From contig NC_080672.1 of assembly GCF_030247195.1 (NCBI RefSeq), positions 366,908,271 through 366,972,270 on the forward strand: a stretch of DNA of 64,000 nucleotides, read 5' to 3'. The translations under genes were made by a program, and so were the position numbers. This DNA is from Topomyia yanbarensis. Lineage: Eukaryota; Arthropoda; Insecta; Diptera; Culicidae. The notes under the pieces were generated by a model. The model made no database searches. It was not told where the DNA came from and worked only from the letters and a program-made list of their open reading frames with translations. Shown here in pieces: positions 12,961 through 24,813 of this stretch (position 1 is its first letter; every line of letters starts with the position of its first letter).

Positions 12961-13289
12961 GAAATATATAATATAAACAAAACAAGTTGTTTTGCTTATG
13001 TGCCTTTTCAATAATCAATTATTTCGCGAACAGCCAGGCTTCAGAATCGGTTTATTTAAGGGGTGTATAAAGTTTTGTTAGTGTTCATTTGAAGTAAGTA
13101 TTAACCGGAATTGTTTTCGTTTTGTTTATGTGCCCATTTGAAATGTTCTCGTCGAAATGTTATACTGCACAGTTAAATAAAACAACCTGCAGAATAAGTT
13201 CTTTTAACTTACTTTTGAGTTGTGCGTCGCTTTCGCACTTATTAGTGTTATCAAAAACAAAAAGAGAGATTCGACTCAGTCGAGGTCTT
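12961..13289. other. Short gene-less stretch
   Basis: AT-rich DNA downstream of the RTE-like element. Nothing recognisable. Confidence 0.4.
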
Positions 13290-13500
13290 CCGTGGAGGAA
13301 GGTACTTTTGAGTTGTTTGGGGTGAACTCAAAATTAGGTAAATTCAACTTAAATTTGAGTTGAAAAAACCTATCAATGAGTTGTAATTTTTGCCGTGGTT
13401 AAATGGAAACTACCTTCAACACGGTTTACCTAATTTTAAGTTCCCCCACGATACCACGAGATTGAGTCAAAGGAACTCAATTTTAGGTAGTTTTTCGTTT
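13290..13500. repeat. Possible small stem-loop repeat
   Basis: The motif AACTCAAAATTAGGTA at about 13325 recurs inverted as TACCTAATTTTAAGTT near 13424 and again in direct orientation near 13468. Pairing of the first two would form a stem enclosing about 85 bases. It resembles the end of a decayed MITE, but no copy elsewhere in this window confirms it. Confidence 0.3.
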
Positions 13501-15095
13501 CCGTGTGGTAAAATTTGACGTTTGATTGTAAACAACAGGACGCAGCCAACGAAGTACCCGAGTAAAAAATTAATTCTAATTTGTGTTTAAATTAGATTAA
13601 TGTTGTGATAAAATTTGAAAATGTTTTATTCTTTCGTGTTCAGTGAACATTGATTTCACAAAATCGACCGAGAATGTCAGTACAGTACAAAGCAGTAATT
13701 CAAAATCCTATTTTTTGTCTCAAACTACCAGTGCCTTGGCATCGATAAGCATATCCATTTTCAAAAAAAAATAAGTTTCATCGTTCAACGTTCGAATTGT
13801 AGTTTGAAATTGACCGCTGAGCCTTTGCCGCCCACCCCCAAAGAATTATTGGAACTTCAACTATCCAGCTAAAAATTGGCAATTTAGAGTCACGCTTGCA
13901 AGTACCGAAACCCTTTGTACTCTAGGCTGATCGACAATTGAATCCTCGTCGAACCGCTCGACCATTTCCATCGTGCCTTTTTTGTTGCAGTCAGAATCTA
14001 TCCTTCACTTTTTTTTCGAAATCCCTTAGAGTCCTGCCGTAAAAAAGAGCAGTCGCTTGCCCCATCCATTATTCAAGCGCCTCCGCACAACCCCCTTGCA
14101 GCGAACCCATTTGAACACATACCGGCAAGAGGTATTAAAAAATCGCGCCCTCGCAGATATTGAAGGATTTTTCTAGCTCTAACCCGCCGAACCTGACTTT
14201 TTTCGAGGTTCAAACGCCCGTGGACGGAGTAACACACACACCACGCAGGACCAAAGCATCCAGAGATCACAGGGGAGTCAAGTCTCATTCGGACGCGATT
14301 TGAGTGCAGGGCAAAAAAAAAACACCATAACAAACATCGTACTGGTCCAGCTATCCCCGCAGTCATTGGCCAGGACCCCCCATTCATTCAGCCCCACCCC
14401 GCTGTAATTTTCCAAAAAACCTTTCCCGCGCGAAAAAAAAAAAATCACACACGTCGACTGAGCACCGCGGAAAAGAACGTGCTAGATTGAGGGAATAAAT
14501 CACAATGAAAAACTGGCCAGCAGTGAACCCCCCGGTCCTGGTTCTCGGTCGTCGTCCAGGCTCACGGCTCGATCCGGGTTTCGGGGGAATGAGGGTGTCT
14601 AGGGACACTTTTTTCCGGCCGTTTTGCGCCTAGCGAGCTTGGCAACAACATGGTTATGGGGCCGTAATACGCCGTCCCGTAGCACATACATGGGACGAGA
14701 CCAGGACCAGGAACTCCATACCAACCGAACGACTCGGCGATGCATCAGCCGGGAAGAATAATAGGATTTTTTCTCCGGTGTTTCTCGGTTTTCCCCCAGA
14801 ACAGTCCAGGCAGGCACAGGCAGGTTCGCTTCGCGCTACCCTTGAGGACTGCTCGGAACGACGGATGGATGCAGTGCACAAAATTCTGGCCGGGGTGAGA
14901 GTGTGTGTGTATGTATTTTATTTTCGGCAGAAATTCGTACGACGATGATGGAAAATAATCGCACTTGTTTTGTTTTTGTTCGGTTGAGCAACTAAACCCA
15001 AAACACCACCCAACGTCCCACGGCGCCCTTGTTTTTTTTTCCAACGGCAAGGTAGTCTTCGCTGGCTGGGTGGGTTGCTTTGTTTTCTGGCGTTT
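13501..15095. other. Gene-less stretch, partly GC-rich
   Basis: No gene recognised. The interval 14050-15090 is richer in GC and has many short frames on the minus strand, none with a domain. Short A runs occur at about 14319-14328 and 14441-14452. Confidence 0.4.
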
Positions 15096-15099
15096 TTAA

Positions 15100-15618
15100 C
15101 CCTTTCATGCCCAACTTTTTTCTAGTGCATGTAGGTTTTCAAAACTATTTTTTCTTGAGAACGGTGAGGTCAAGAAACTCGAAAAACCTTTTTTCATAAA
15201 GGTAGGTCCTTCCATGGCAGTGCTAGAAGCGACTCAATTTTTACCTTCCAATGCTCACTACAATTCTCCTAGAATATTTACAATAGTCCAACTGCGTGGA
15301 AAACGTAGCCAAAAATAATCTAAATTGATAAGTTTTATCAGTTTTTACTAGTATTGCAACTTAACAAAGTTATATGAAAAATTAATTTTCCGTCGTCAAC
15401 GTAAACTGTCCCTGGCAGCACTGCTCCATCGGAGTTCAATCAGACTAATTGCAATAACTTCAGTTCTAGAGCTGATCCTTGTAACTGTTCACACTCAAAT
15501 GAAAGCGAACAGTCACATTTATTAGCTTTACTTGTTTTTGTGAGCAAATCTTGCCACAATCAAAAGTTATAGCTGCTTAAAAACGTTGTTGTCCACAAAC
15601 AACATGGGCATGAATGGG
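15100..15618. mobile_element. piggyBac-type MITE with TTAA target duplication
   Basis: The left end reads CCCTTTCATGCCCAAC and the right end is its near inverse, ending CATGGGCATGAATGGG. Both are flanked by TTAA, at 15096-15099 and 15619-15622. Termini starting CCC and a TTAA target duplication are the hallmark of piggyBac-type transposition. The 519-bp interior has no transposase frame, so it is non-autonomous. A relative with similar termini sits at 58177-58799. Confidence 0.75.
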
Positions 15619-15622
15619 TTAA

Positions 15623-17520
15623 TTGATACTTTGGTGCGCCATTCTTTTTTTTGCATCTCCCCCGCGAGCCGAAGGGGGTCGTTCGATGTGGTACCAGGGA
15701 TTAGAACGAACGCTAAATCTTTGGGTTCGACTCAACTGGTAACTAACAGTAGGCTGTGGTGGGAGCTGCGAGAGTGAGGTCAGAAGAAAAATCAATATTT
15801 TTTCGCGATTGGATGCGGCCATTTTTTTGTTTGTTTCGTCGAACCAGGTTGTTACCAAACTTCTGGCTGACTGGGTGTTCTCTGTGTTGTTGAACCGTCG
15901 TCAGCGCGGGGAAGAACAATGGCGAAAATACTGCAACACAAAGGCCTGTGGCGCAAAAGAAGAGAGAACTGGCCGTGCGGCAGCAGCACATTTGCAAGTT
16001 CCTTTGTTCGAAATCGTCAAACTGGAACAACTTAAAGCCGGTGCGAAACGGAACGCGAAATCATGCTTCATTTGAATAATCGACTAAATAGTGGTTTATG
16101 AGGTTAATGAATTCCGTGCATTGGTGGTGGAAAAAAAAGTACTTTGGGAGCAGTTGGAGCACGACGTCGAAGTTTTGTTGTTCGCAGCCCTGCCAGAAGC
16201 GATTTATCGATGGTACGTCACCATCTGCTACGGTAAACGATAAATCATCCCCGCCGTACCCTTGCCGAAGTGCGACGCGACGCGGCAAATGTCCTCACCA
16301 ACAGTGCTGCCGAATTTACTGGTTAAACTTGCCAAAGATATTCTTCGATGCCTGGTGCGATTTAGCATCACTGCTCGCAACTCTAGGCGCTCAGCGATGG
16401 CGAGGGGGCGGCCCAACTCCAATCAGTCACTCAACCGAGATACGTCTTGATGGGCCACAACAACTTTGGTTTCGCATCACCGAGTTTTACAGCCAATTTT
16501 CTGGTTTCTTCAAATTCCCTCACACTATTCTCTAATGGCCAGCGGGTGTTAGCATGACGGCGGCTGTTTCTGCCGCCGCTGCTACCGCTGTCAGTAGTGA
16601 CTGGAAGTTCCTGAATGCAATTTCCTCACGTGGCCCATTATTATGATCGTTTATAATTTTTGCTCTTAAAGCCCCAGACCAGAACTACCGAGCGAGCGAA
16701 AATTCGCCGGTTTCCCCACGTTCCACTTCAATCCGTGCCTGCGCTGTCTCACACATGCGGTGGTAAGGGGTCTCCTTCCTTTGTCCTCGCACATCGTACG
16801 TAATACTTTAATTTCAGAGATATTACAGATAATTACACGTGCTTTAAAAATGTGTTTATTTTGGCCTGATGGCTCTTTTGCGGAGCTGGTCCGAACCGCG
16901 TGTCACTGGCGTCCTCCATCGCAGACTGTGTCTGGTCGTGGAATTAGTTTCTAAATTGGTCCTAATGGGATCATTTCACGAATTTATGTATGCAGACACG
17001 CCGCTGGTCGTTCGGGCAAGCAATTATAGGAACAAGCCCCCTCCAAGTCTTTGTTGCCGCCGCCGCCGCCGTTGTCGTCGTCTTCCCCAATCTACTACTA
17101 GCATCCCGGCTGCTCCAGCCTCCCTGTATTTTAATTAGTGGGGAAACCTTCTCTCTTCGGCTATAGTTCTGGGACAATGTTCTCCTGGTGGCCAGTTTCA
17201 AAAACAATCATTTTTAGCAGGAAATCCTTTTTAAACCTCCCCCGTGCGCTCGTACGCACACACAGCAACACACACGTGCCAAACCTAGTAGGCGAACGGA
17301 AGCAACGCAACGGTTGCTTGGAAAATGTCATTAATTTTAGTGCGTCGCTGGTGCCACTGCTGCCGCTTCTGTATGTCGTGGAATGCAATGCAATTTCACA
17401 TGCAAGCTTAGTTCGGGAAACGAGCAGCGAGAGACAGGACAGCTAGAGCGCGTCACATGCTGCTCGTGTTAGATGCAAACGAGACACTACAGCTTACTGG
17501 ATACCAACGAGGTTATGTTG
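15623..17520. other. GC-richer unique island without a recognised gene
   Basis: Unique-looking DNA with short triplet runs, including CCG/GTC triplets near 17057-17085. A palindromic pair ATTTATCGAT / ACGATAAAT lies around 16202-16244. The open frames on both strands (up to 145 codons at 16098-16535) show no domain. Possible regulatory DNA; no gene call is supported. Confidence 0.35.
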
Positions 17521-18636
17521 AAGGTACGGACGGTAAGGTTTAGTTTCCCGGTGAAATATATCGAAACTTTGTGATGTTACGACATTTTAAGTTCTAAACA
17601 TTCGTTTCTCGGGTGCTTGTTCAGCAAGGTTCCTTCCTTGTACTTATATCGAATGCGTGACAACGTTTGGGGCAGTTGATGAAAAAGCGACATTTTCGAG
17701 CATTATGTTCACTCCTCTAGTGTCTTGTATAAGCAGTCCTAGTATCAACTTCGTTACCGGCAACTAAAATTGCACAGAGAATCAATAGATGATAATACCT
17801 TGGAGTACTTGATTACCCTTCAATGTACAAGTTTTGAAAGCTTCAAGTTGTTTATTGATCAAAAAAGGCTGATCGCAGTAGAAAAGGGAACAAATGTTAG
17901 TCCGACACTAAATTAGTTGCGGAAATTTGCGTTTCGACTTCGTCTCGTCAGAATCTGACCCAAACTTAGTGACAGGACTAAGCTAGGTTTTTTGGCTTGG
18001 AAAAAGAAGCGAGGCCTGGGGTTGGAGTAAAAATTTTCAAGGCATGGTAAAAACTAAGAGTTAGGGAGATTCACTCAAGCGGTTCCGTCATCGCATTTTT
18101 GTTATGTTTTCTTCAATTGAACAAAAGTTTTCTTTTTTATTAGTTCTTGGATGTTTTAACAATTTTCTATTAAATCGAGTTATTCCTAAGGATTTTTGAA
18201 GAATTTACGACAAATATATCCAATCAAAATCCAATATTCCTCAAATTCCAACCAATTCGACGTAACTGGCAACCCTGCATACTCTATGTTTGAATTTTTC
18301 AATAATTCTAGCTACAATACTTTTTCGTGTTTTGATTTGTTTCTGCAGTTAGGCTGCTGTCAATGTTTTGTTTTGATTTCATCCTGAGAAGAAGAGTTAC
18401 AAATATTCAAATTCATTGAATGAAAATTGAGCATATTCAGACGCATTCATTTTCAATATTCAGTGGCGCTACCGAAAACGCCAAACCAACCAACAGCCCA
18501 TTCATTAAATGCAGATTTTCATTCGTTTCCGATTATTGCACGAAGCGAAAGTCCAACAACGAATCAAACGGATCAAAGTAGGCCCTGGCACATTGTAAGC
18601 GATGATAATTATTATTGTATATGCTTCACTAACATT
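17521..18636. other. Gene-less stretch
   Basis: No gene or RNA recognised. Mixed AT-rich DNA. Confidence 0.4.
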
Positions 18637-18873
18637 TCTCGACAAACATATGATTACGGCCTAAAAGCCAACTGTCAAAATCCACTTTGAATGGAAATTC
18701 CGGACAAACCGTTACACGCCAATCACAGATGTTGATAATAAACGAAAGAGAAAAGTTTTCTCTTTCATAAACTGTTGTGAACTGTGTTCGACTAGTAACG
18801 GTTTGTCTGGAATTTCCATTCAAAGTGGATTTTGACAGTTGGGTTTTAGGCCGTAATCATATGTTTGTCGAGA
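18637..18873. repeat. 237-bp MITE with about 75-bp inverted ends, family Q copy 1
   Basis: The left end begins TCTCGACAAACATATGATTA and the right end is its inverse, ending CATATGTTTGTCGAGA. The inverted arms extend about 75 bp and include the shared block CCACTTTGAATGGAAATTCC. A diverged relative lies at 19975-20135. No coding capacity. The flanks do not give a clear target duplication. Confidence 0.8.
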
Positions 18874-19974
18874 TTTGATAACATTTACCTAGATAAATAG
18901 AGAAGTGAATATTACGATTACGGACGATATTCAATTGAATGAATGACATGGATTTTTGAATGTATTTTTTTCTATTCATCACGAGTCGCGTCAGGTTCAT
19001 TTTCAGTCGTCAATAAAAAGCTTCGGCAATTTTTAACTCTGCTGAGAAGTGAAGAGATGACAATAGGCTTTTTTCTTTTTTTAGTTTTCTCTACTAGGCC
19101 CTGAAAATTTAATGATAACCAATGACCATCGTTGCCAGATTCTATTTGAATGCTTTTAACAATTGCTGAAACTAATTGTACCTCAAAGATCGCACCTTAA
19201 CCAAGAATTCACAAAACTAATCGCATTTCAAAATTAAAGCTCATTTTTATTCTTGTCTTCCTCAACAATATGCGTAGTTATAATCGATGTGTATGAAAAG
19301 TAAAGTTTTTCATCCCGTTTGTAAATATTATGAACGATCTTGAATGGCAAAACGACCAAACAGAAGCTGGCCTGGATCAAATAAACTAGCGATTATCTTC
19401 TCTTCTCTGACATTTCATCGAGCACTAAAACTGTCAGAAGAGGACGTCGAGCAATTAGGCAATCCATTAGACGTTTGTTTGACAATTCAGCGGTGGGTTC
19501 TGTCAACAAGTCTACTCCTGCGAACAGAAAAACTCGTCCAACAAACAACTTTCGTTAGTCCGATTCGTTTGATGTTGGATCAAATCAACGATATTGTCGG
19601 ACGTCGCACCCCTCGGAGTAACGTCAGAATAAGTAAACAAAAAATAATCAGCTGATCAGAAACGTCTCATGGATTACCTAATTAGCCCCACGTAAGCATA
19701 CATACATTCCGCACCATTCCATCGATCAATCCAAATCATTCTCAACGCTTGCTGAAAATTTAAATCCATTCCAAACTATTTCAATGTCAATATATTAACC
19801 AATCCATTGAAAATAAGAAATAATAAGTTCTTTTTATCAGTAAACCATGGAGTGTTGTTCCCCTCGGTCGAGCGCATGTGTTTGTGACGGTTTCTAAGTG
19901 CTCATCACAGCATGCTGTGAGAGAGGATGTCAATCTTTCGATTGTTTACTTCCCGCGTGGTTTTTGATCAGGGC
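18874..19974. other. Gene-less stretch
   Basis: A 103-codon plus-strand frame at 19344-19655 is unrecognised. Its 3' end (19614-19667, containing AGCTGATCAGAAAC) is similar to 40011-40068, so this end is probably part of a dispersed repeat and not a host gene. Confidence 0.35.
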
Positions 19975-20135
19975 CAATAAGCATACTGTCAAAATTCACT
20001 TTGGAAGAAAATTCCGGACAAACCGTAACTCGGCCGAGAGCGGATGTTAACATTTTATGAAAAAGAAAAGTTTTCTCTTTCGTCTGTTGCTGTGATTTAC
20101 AATGGGCGATTAATGGTTTGTCCAGAACGGTAGAA
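19975..20135. repeat. Diverged MITE, family Q copy 2
   Basis: Shares with the element at 18637-18873 the blocks ACTGTCAAAATTCACTTTGG, ATTCCGGACAAACCGT and AGAAAAGTTTTCTCTTTC in the same order. The right arm is degraded: only a GGTTTGTCC remnant is clear. Non-coding. Confidence 0.6.
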
Positions 20136-20346
20136 AAGTGCTGATTTGGCAAGCAATATGTTCCTGCGGTTTGAAGATTACAATTTTGTACACTATCGGA
20201 ATTATGAATGCGGAAATCAATCAATCTGAGTGTCTGCCTAATATGTTGCTGGTCTCAGGCCCGATGAGCGGGGGAGGTAGCTAGGGCAATTGCCTTGGGG
20301 CCCGGGTCGTATTTGGGGGCCCGCGTTTTTACCCGGAAGAAGAAGT

Positions 20347-20669
20347 GAAAACCCGTTTTTATCAGCCCCTTGGCGAATTTTAAACTGATAAAATAGGGAC
20401 ATTGATAAAATCGGAACATATATTTTTCATTTTAATAAACCGAAGCTCTTAAAATATTTGGTTCTTAAATATGGCCTCGCAACCTTTTCTGATTATTTAC
20501 TTTAAGTTCCCCTTAACGGGGTCTGACAGCGCAAAATTAAATTGACATTTTTATTTTTGCATTTTTCGGATCTCTAAGATAAGAAATGTATGCCCAAGCA
20601 AGGATTTACTCGAATTCAACTTGGTTCGTCTGCTAGAGCCTATCAAACTACCAACTATCAATTTTCATA
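20347..20669. repeat. Dispersed repeat R1, copy 1
   Basis: About 320 bp that recur in the same orientation at 31110-31434. Conserved blocks include ACATTGATAAAATCGG, ATCTCTAAGATAAGAAA and GGATTTACTCGAATTCAA. In this copy it runs straight into the GATAAAATCGGG array and repeat R2, suggesting one larger element of which the other copies are pieces. No coding frame. Confidence 0.75.
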
Positions 20670-20672
20670 TGA

Positions 20673-20774
20673 AGCTGATAAAATCGGGTTAAAAAGCTGA
20701 TAAAATTGTGGGTAGATAAAATCGGGGGTAGATAAAATCGTGGGCTAATAAAATTGGGTGCTGATAAAATCGGA
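20673..20774. repeat. Minisatellite of about 16-bp units (GCTGATAAAATCGGG)
   Basis: Six imperfect tandem units of 15-22 bp built on GATAAAATCGGG or GATAAAATTGGG. Two further units occur just upstream inside repeat R1 (about 20380-20410), and the same motif occurs in the R1 copy near 31132-31160. Confidence 0.75.
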
Positions 20775-20785
20775 TCTCCACTGTA

Positions 20786-21112
20786 GTAATTTCTTTATAG
20801 TCATTCGCTTTATTAAATTGTTATATGATAAAAGTATAAAAAATTCAAACTTTATTTGATAGTTGACATTTGTTAAAACAAACATTTTTGAAAGATTTGC
20901 CTACTTTGTGTACAAGTTAAAAAACAAGTTTTATTGCTTGAATTGACGGAATACACTACAAAATATTGAGAAGCTAATTCAAAGTATTTTCGAAGAAAGC
21001 AATAGAGCATCAAACAAAAATGCGAGCGTACGGACAAACGCATCCGTCCTCTTCTACGTTCGCTTCATTGCTGGTGGTACCGGTTGTTGGCTTAGAGACA
21101 CTGGTCGTGATT
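20786..21112. repeat. Dispersed repeat R2, copy 1
   Basis: Recurs in the same orientation at 27460-27775. Shared blocks include CGGAATACACTACAAAATAT, CTACTTTGTGTACAAGTT and GGTTGTTGGCTT. A 91-codon minus-strand frame (21010-21285) overlaps the end of the repeat. A corresponding stretch can be read in the other copy, so a relic of an element-encoded C-terminus is possible but not recognised. Confidence 0.7.
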
Positions 21113-21558
21113 GTTTTTGAGTGAATATTTGTTCGTGTCAGATCCGTAGATATTAGTTTTGTAGCCGTTTGTGGTTTGGCATAAGATAACGGTGTGCTGT
21201 TTACGGTTATAATAGGTGGGCTGTCCTTAGCTGGTTTTGCACAAAGTTTTCCGTGGTGCAGTGACTTTTTGTAGAATTCGCGCATAGGAATCTACCATGG
21301 TTGCCTAACCAGTTTTGGCTGATGAAACATCCCATTTTCGTTTGATCCGCATAAAATGGTTACGTATGAAAAGTTGGATTTTGCCGTGCATCTATAGCGG
21401 AACGATTTTTAGTTTCTGCTCTGGGCGAGATGAGAAGGTAGACTGACCTTAATTAACCGGTGATTAAAATGGATAATTGTTGTATTTTTACAGCACGCTC
21501 AAGGAATGTTTCTTCGAAAAGTGCATTGTGTTGAGAAAAAACGGTGATTTTGGGCCTC

Positions 21559-22986
21559 ACCCAAGTAACCAAGAAGTATTATGTAATGGCTTTAGATATG
21601 TTCTAAATTTTCATACAAAACATATGCTTTACGGCTTCATAGTTCTATAGAGATCATTAAAGCACACTTAGTGTGCCAGTATAGAGCTAGTTCAGAACCA
21701 CCTTAATGGCTGTCAGCAATGTTAATATAGAGCCGTTTAAAAATAACTTTTCCTTCTTTATCGATAACACACTCACCCTTCCGCTCTTCTTTCGTTTGAT
21801 GTGCCGACTGTTTAAATTGACGATGTAGTGCCTATACAAATGGGGTTCAATCTCAGATTCGAAAAGCTCGTCTCAATGTGGTATACGCGTTTGATCACTG
21901 ATCTATGAGAAGATTTGCTTGTACATTCGGTTTATTACAAACTCTACCTAGACGTTTAGTTGATTTTTTTTCGAAGAATCGTGCAGAATTTGCATTTTGA
22001 TTTTACGTTATTTACGTATTTTTTTACAGGGACAAAATGAGAGTGAACGGACATTTCTAACAGCCCTACTAATAAATGATAGTGTGACAGCTAGATTGAT
22101 TAGCATGAACAAACAAAAATTCTCGTTTCCTTGAAAAAAGGTCCAATAAGTACCGAAACGTTGGAGAAAGAAAGCAACGAGTGTTCTTGATTTTTATTGA
22201 CTGAAACGCCGATCTTCAAATCATAAATTGTCATAATAACAGTCGAAAGTACGTTACGTTTATTGCATTACCATATATTACAGGAATGCATACGAGCTTA
22301 GGTGATTATTGGAACGCATAGGTATATTTGTTATTGTTCGGTGTCTCAAAGCACTATAAGAAGATTACACATTTGCACTTAGAGTTTTCTATAAAAGTTT
22401 CATAGCATTAATCTTCAAATGCGTTTTAGTGCGATGTGTATGTTCTATATGTCGATATAGTGCTAGATTTAATGCTTCAAATTTTAGGTGCATTGAAGCA
22501 TTAAAAATACATGTATACGGCTAGTTAGCAATAGGAATGCTAACTTGGAGTCAATCTAGAGCTTTAAATTAGTGCTTATGGTTACTTGGTGATCAAACGC
22601 GTATACCAAATTGAGACGAGGTTTTCGACTACGGATGGAATCCCATCCCAGGCACTAAATCGTCAATTGTATCAGTCGTCATGTCAAACAAAAGAAAGAA
22701 AAGAAAAGAAGAAGGGTGGGTACGTTATCGAACGAGATTTTTTTCTTTTGCTGTGTCGATAAAGAAGCGAAATTATTTTAAAAAACGCAGCTCTTTTTTA
22801 ACATTACTGATAGCCGTTAAGGTGCTTCTGAATTAGCTCTATTCTGGCATATTCTTTCGTCTTTTCCGACACTAAGTGTGCTTTAATGAGCTTTATAGAA
22901 TTTTAAAGCCGCAAAGAATATGTTTTGTATGCGAATATAGAACATATCTAAAGCCATTAAATAATGCTTCGTGGACTCTTGGGTAT
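21559..22986. repeat. Fold-back element with arms of 345-395 bp
   Basis: The left arm (about 21559-21905) and right arm (about 22590-22986) are inverted copies. The outer ends read CCCAAGTAACCAAGAAG on the left and the inverse of CCCAAGAGTCC on the right. Matching blocks include ATGGCTTTAGATATGTTC, CTTTAATGAGCTTTATAG-like, and ACGCGTATACC at the inner edge. The core at 21906-22589 ends in GGTTACTTGG, a further inverted copy of the terminal CCAAGTAACC. No transposase frame is present, so it is a non-autonomous fold-back or a MITE with nested ends. Confidence 0.75.
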
Positions 22987-22989
22987 ATT

Positions 22990-24567
22990 CCTTACCCCTA
23001 ACCTTACCACTTCCCCAATCTTTCCTATCAGGAAAATCATGAAAAGACGATTCATGGCAAGGCACAAATCTCCGATCAACATGGGGAACGTGCTATTTGA
23101 GCTAAAGGCTACTGATTTCTGTTTCCTGAGTACCCGCAAATTGAAAAACTCGTAGCTAATAGGAACAGGAAGCTGTCGAAATTCACCTGTCTGGCACGCT
23201 ATCTATGAATGTGGCAATATGAGTCAACCGGAGACTAATAGAAACTACGCACTTACGAGTTTCTCATGGCTCAAGAGGTACTAACTCATACTGAACTAGA
23301 GGGCTTAGGTTGTAAAAGGCTCGGCAGTAATACAAGCCTTGGGGCCCGACGCGGCTGTCGGCGGCCCATGGTCTTCATGGTTTAGGCCGGATTTAGCGTC
23401 AGCACACTACGTCAAAACAACTCTCAATTGGCTCATCGTAAAGAGTATTGATTTACTTCCTGAGAAAGACATCAATTGGTGAAATTGTCGTCCTCTCGAC
23501 CCATCGAGCATTACGGGGCGATTGCGAAGAGAGTCTTCAAAAAGACTTGGGAAACTGCTGAGAATATACAGGAGTTAAACTAAATTGGGGCCAAGGCGGC
23601 CAAAAAATGAACGGAGGTTTCGAAAAGACTTCGATCAAAAATTTGAAAATAAGTGAAGGAATGATAATGATTTCATCTTCACATTTTTAAGTTCAATATC
23701 GTACAATAGGGATCGAACGTTTGATTGAATAAAACTTAATTTTTTATGTGATTTGTAAGAAAAATATGTGGAGAACTTATTTTCGCTACGGTCCTTAGCG
23801 ACCAGAATGCGCGCTCGATTGTACAACTACGTTCTGATGAAATACAGAGGATGCCTTCTCATAGATGACGGAAGCTATGTCAAGATGGATTTCAGGTAGA
23901 TTCTCGAACAAAACTAAGAGGTTAAGTAACTTTAATTTTATTTTAACCAAATAAAAACGACCGGGAATAAATTATCTGGCAAGGAATTTGCAGTTGCGGG
24001 TTTAAGTCCAAACTTTTCATCACTTATCAAAAGGAACTATAAGCAAGAGTGTCTGGAGCAATGTATATTTTCTTTCATTAAGGATCTCAAAGGTCTAGTG
24101 AATTTCTAGCCAGACTTGCGCAGATGATTACGGGAATTTGGAAGAGTTCGTGGGTTCATCCGAACGCCATCGGATTAATTTTGCTATTTTATTTTATGAA
24201 AGTACAATAAAATTCCTTCGTTTTGACTAAATTATTTGTTGTACCTCGAATTAAACCCGAGAAACACTTGGTTTATTGTGGCTGGATTCTAAGTGGACTT
24301 GACTTTATATTTCGAGTGAATATTAAAACAACTCGTTTGAAATAGTCACTGTTTCGCCTTCAACCCATTTTTTTTCTTTGGTCATCCCAACTTCAGCTCG
24401 GTTCTTCGCCATTATTCTCGTTACATGTCAATCTCATTGCAGCCAATGAATTGATAATTATAGCGAAACTTTAAAACTAAAATTTTATCATATTTGACCG
24501 AAATCAACCAAATTATGCCCAGATTCTCTCTAGAGTGTATTGTTTACAATCACTCAGTTGTGAAGTT
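22990..24567. other. Gene-less stretch
   Basis: No gene recognised. The interval 23000-23600 has mixed composition and might be part of an old repeat, but no second copy is present in this window. Confidence 0.35.
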
Positions 24568-24575
24568 GTCAGTAA

Positions 24576-24805
24576 CAGAGATGCCAGATTTGCAGACATG
24601 TCTGCAAATTCGCAGAGTTTTAATTTTAGCTGCAGATTTTTTCGATGATGCAGATATTTGCAGATTTTTTAGTTTGGTTGCAGATATTTACAGATTTTTG
24701 AATATAAAGGCTTTCGGTTACACTAGCTTTCCTGACATTTTTTGTTCTTCCCAGACTTTTAAAATTATTATTGCAGACATTTGAAAAAAGTATCTGGCAT
24801 CTCTG
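24576..24805. mobile_element. hAT-type MITE with 8-bp target duplication
   Basis: The left terminus CAGAGATGCCAGA and right terminus TCTGGCATCTCTG are perfect inverses. They are flanked by GTCAGTAA (24568-24575) and GTCAGCAA (24806-24813), an 8-bp duplication with one mismatch. An 8-bp duplication and CAGNG ends are typical of hAT transposons. The interior repeats TGCAGAT-like motifs and has no transposase, so it is non-autonomous. It lies immediately upstream of the mariner relic. Confidence 0.8.
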
Positions 24806-24813
24806 GTCAGCAA

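Noticed and set aside
15715..15740. tRNA B-box-like GGTTCGACTC
   Set aside because: No matching A box or cloverleaf could be drawn upstream.
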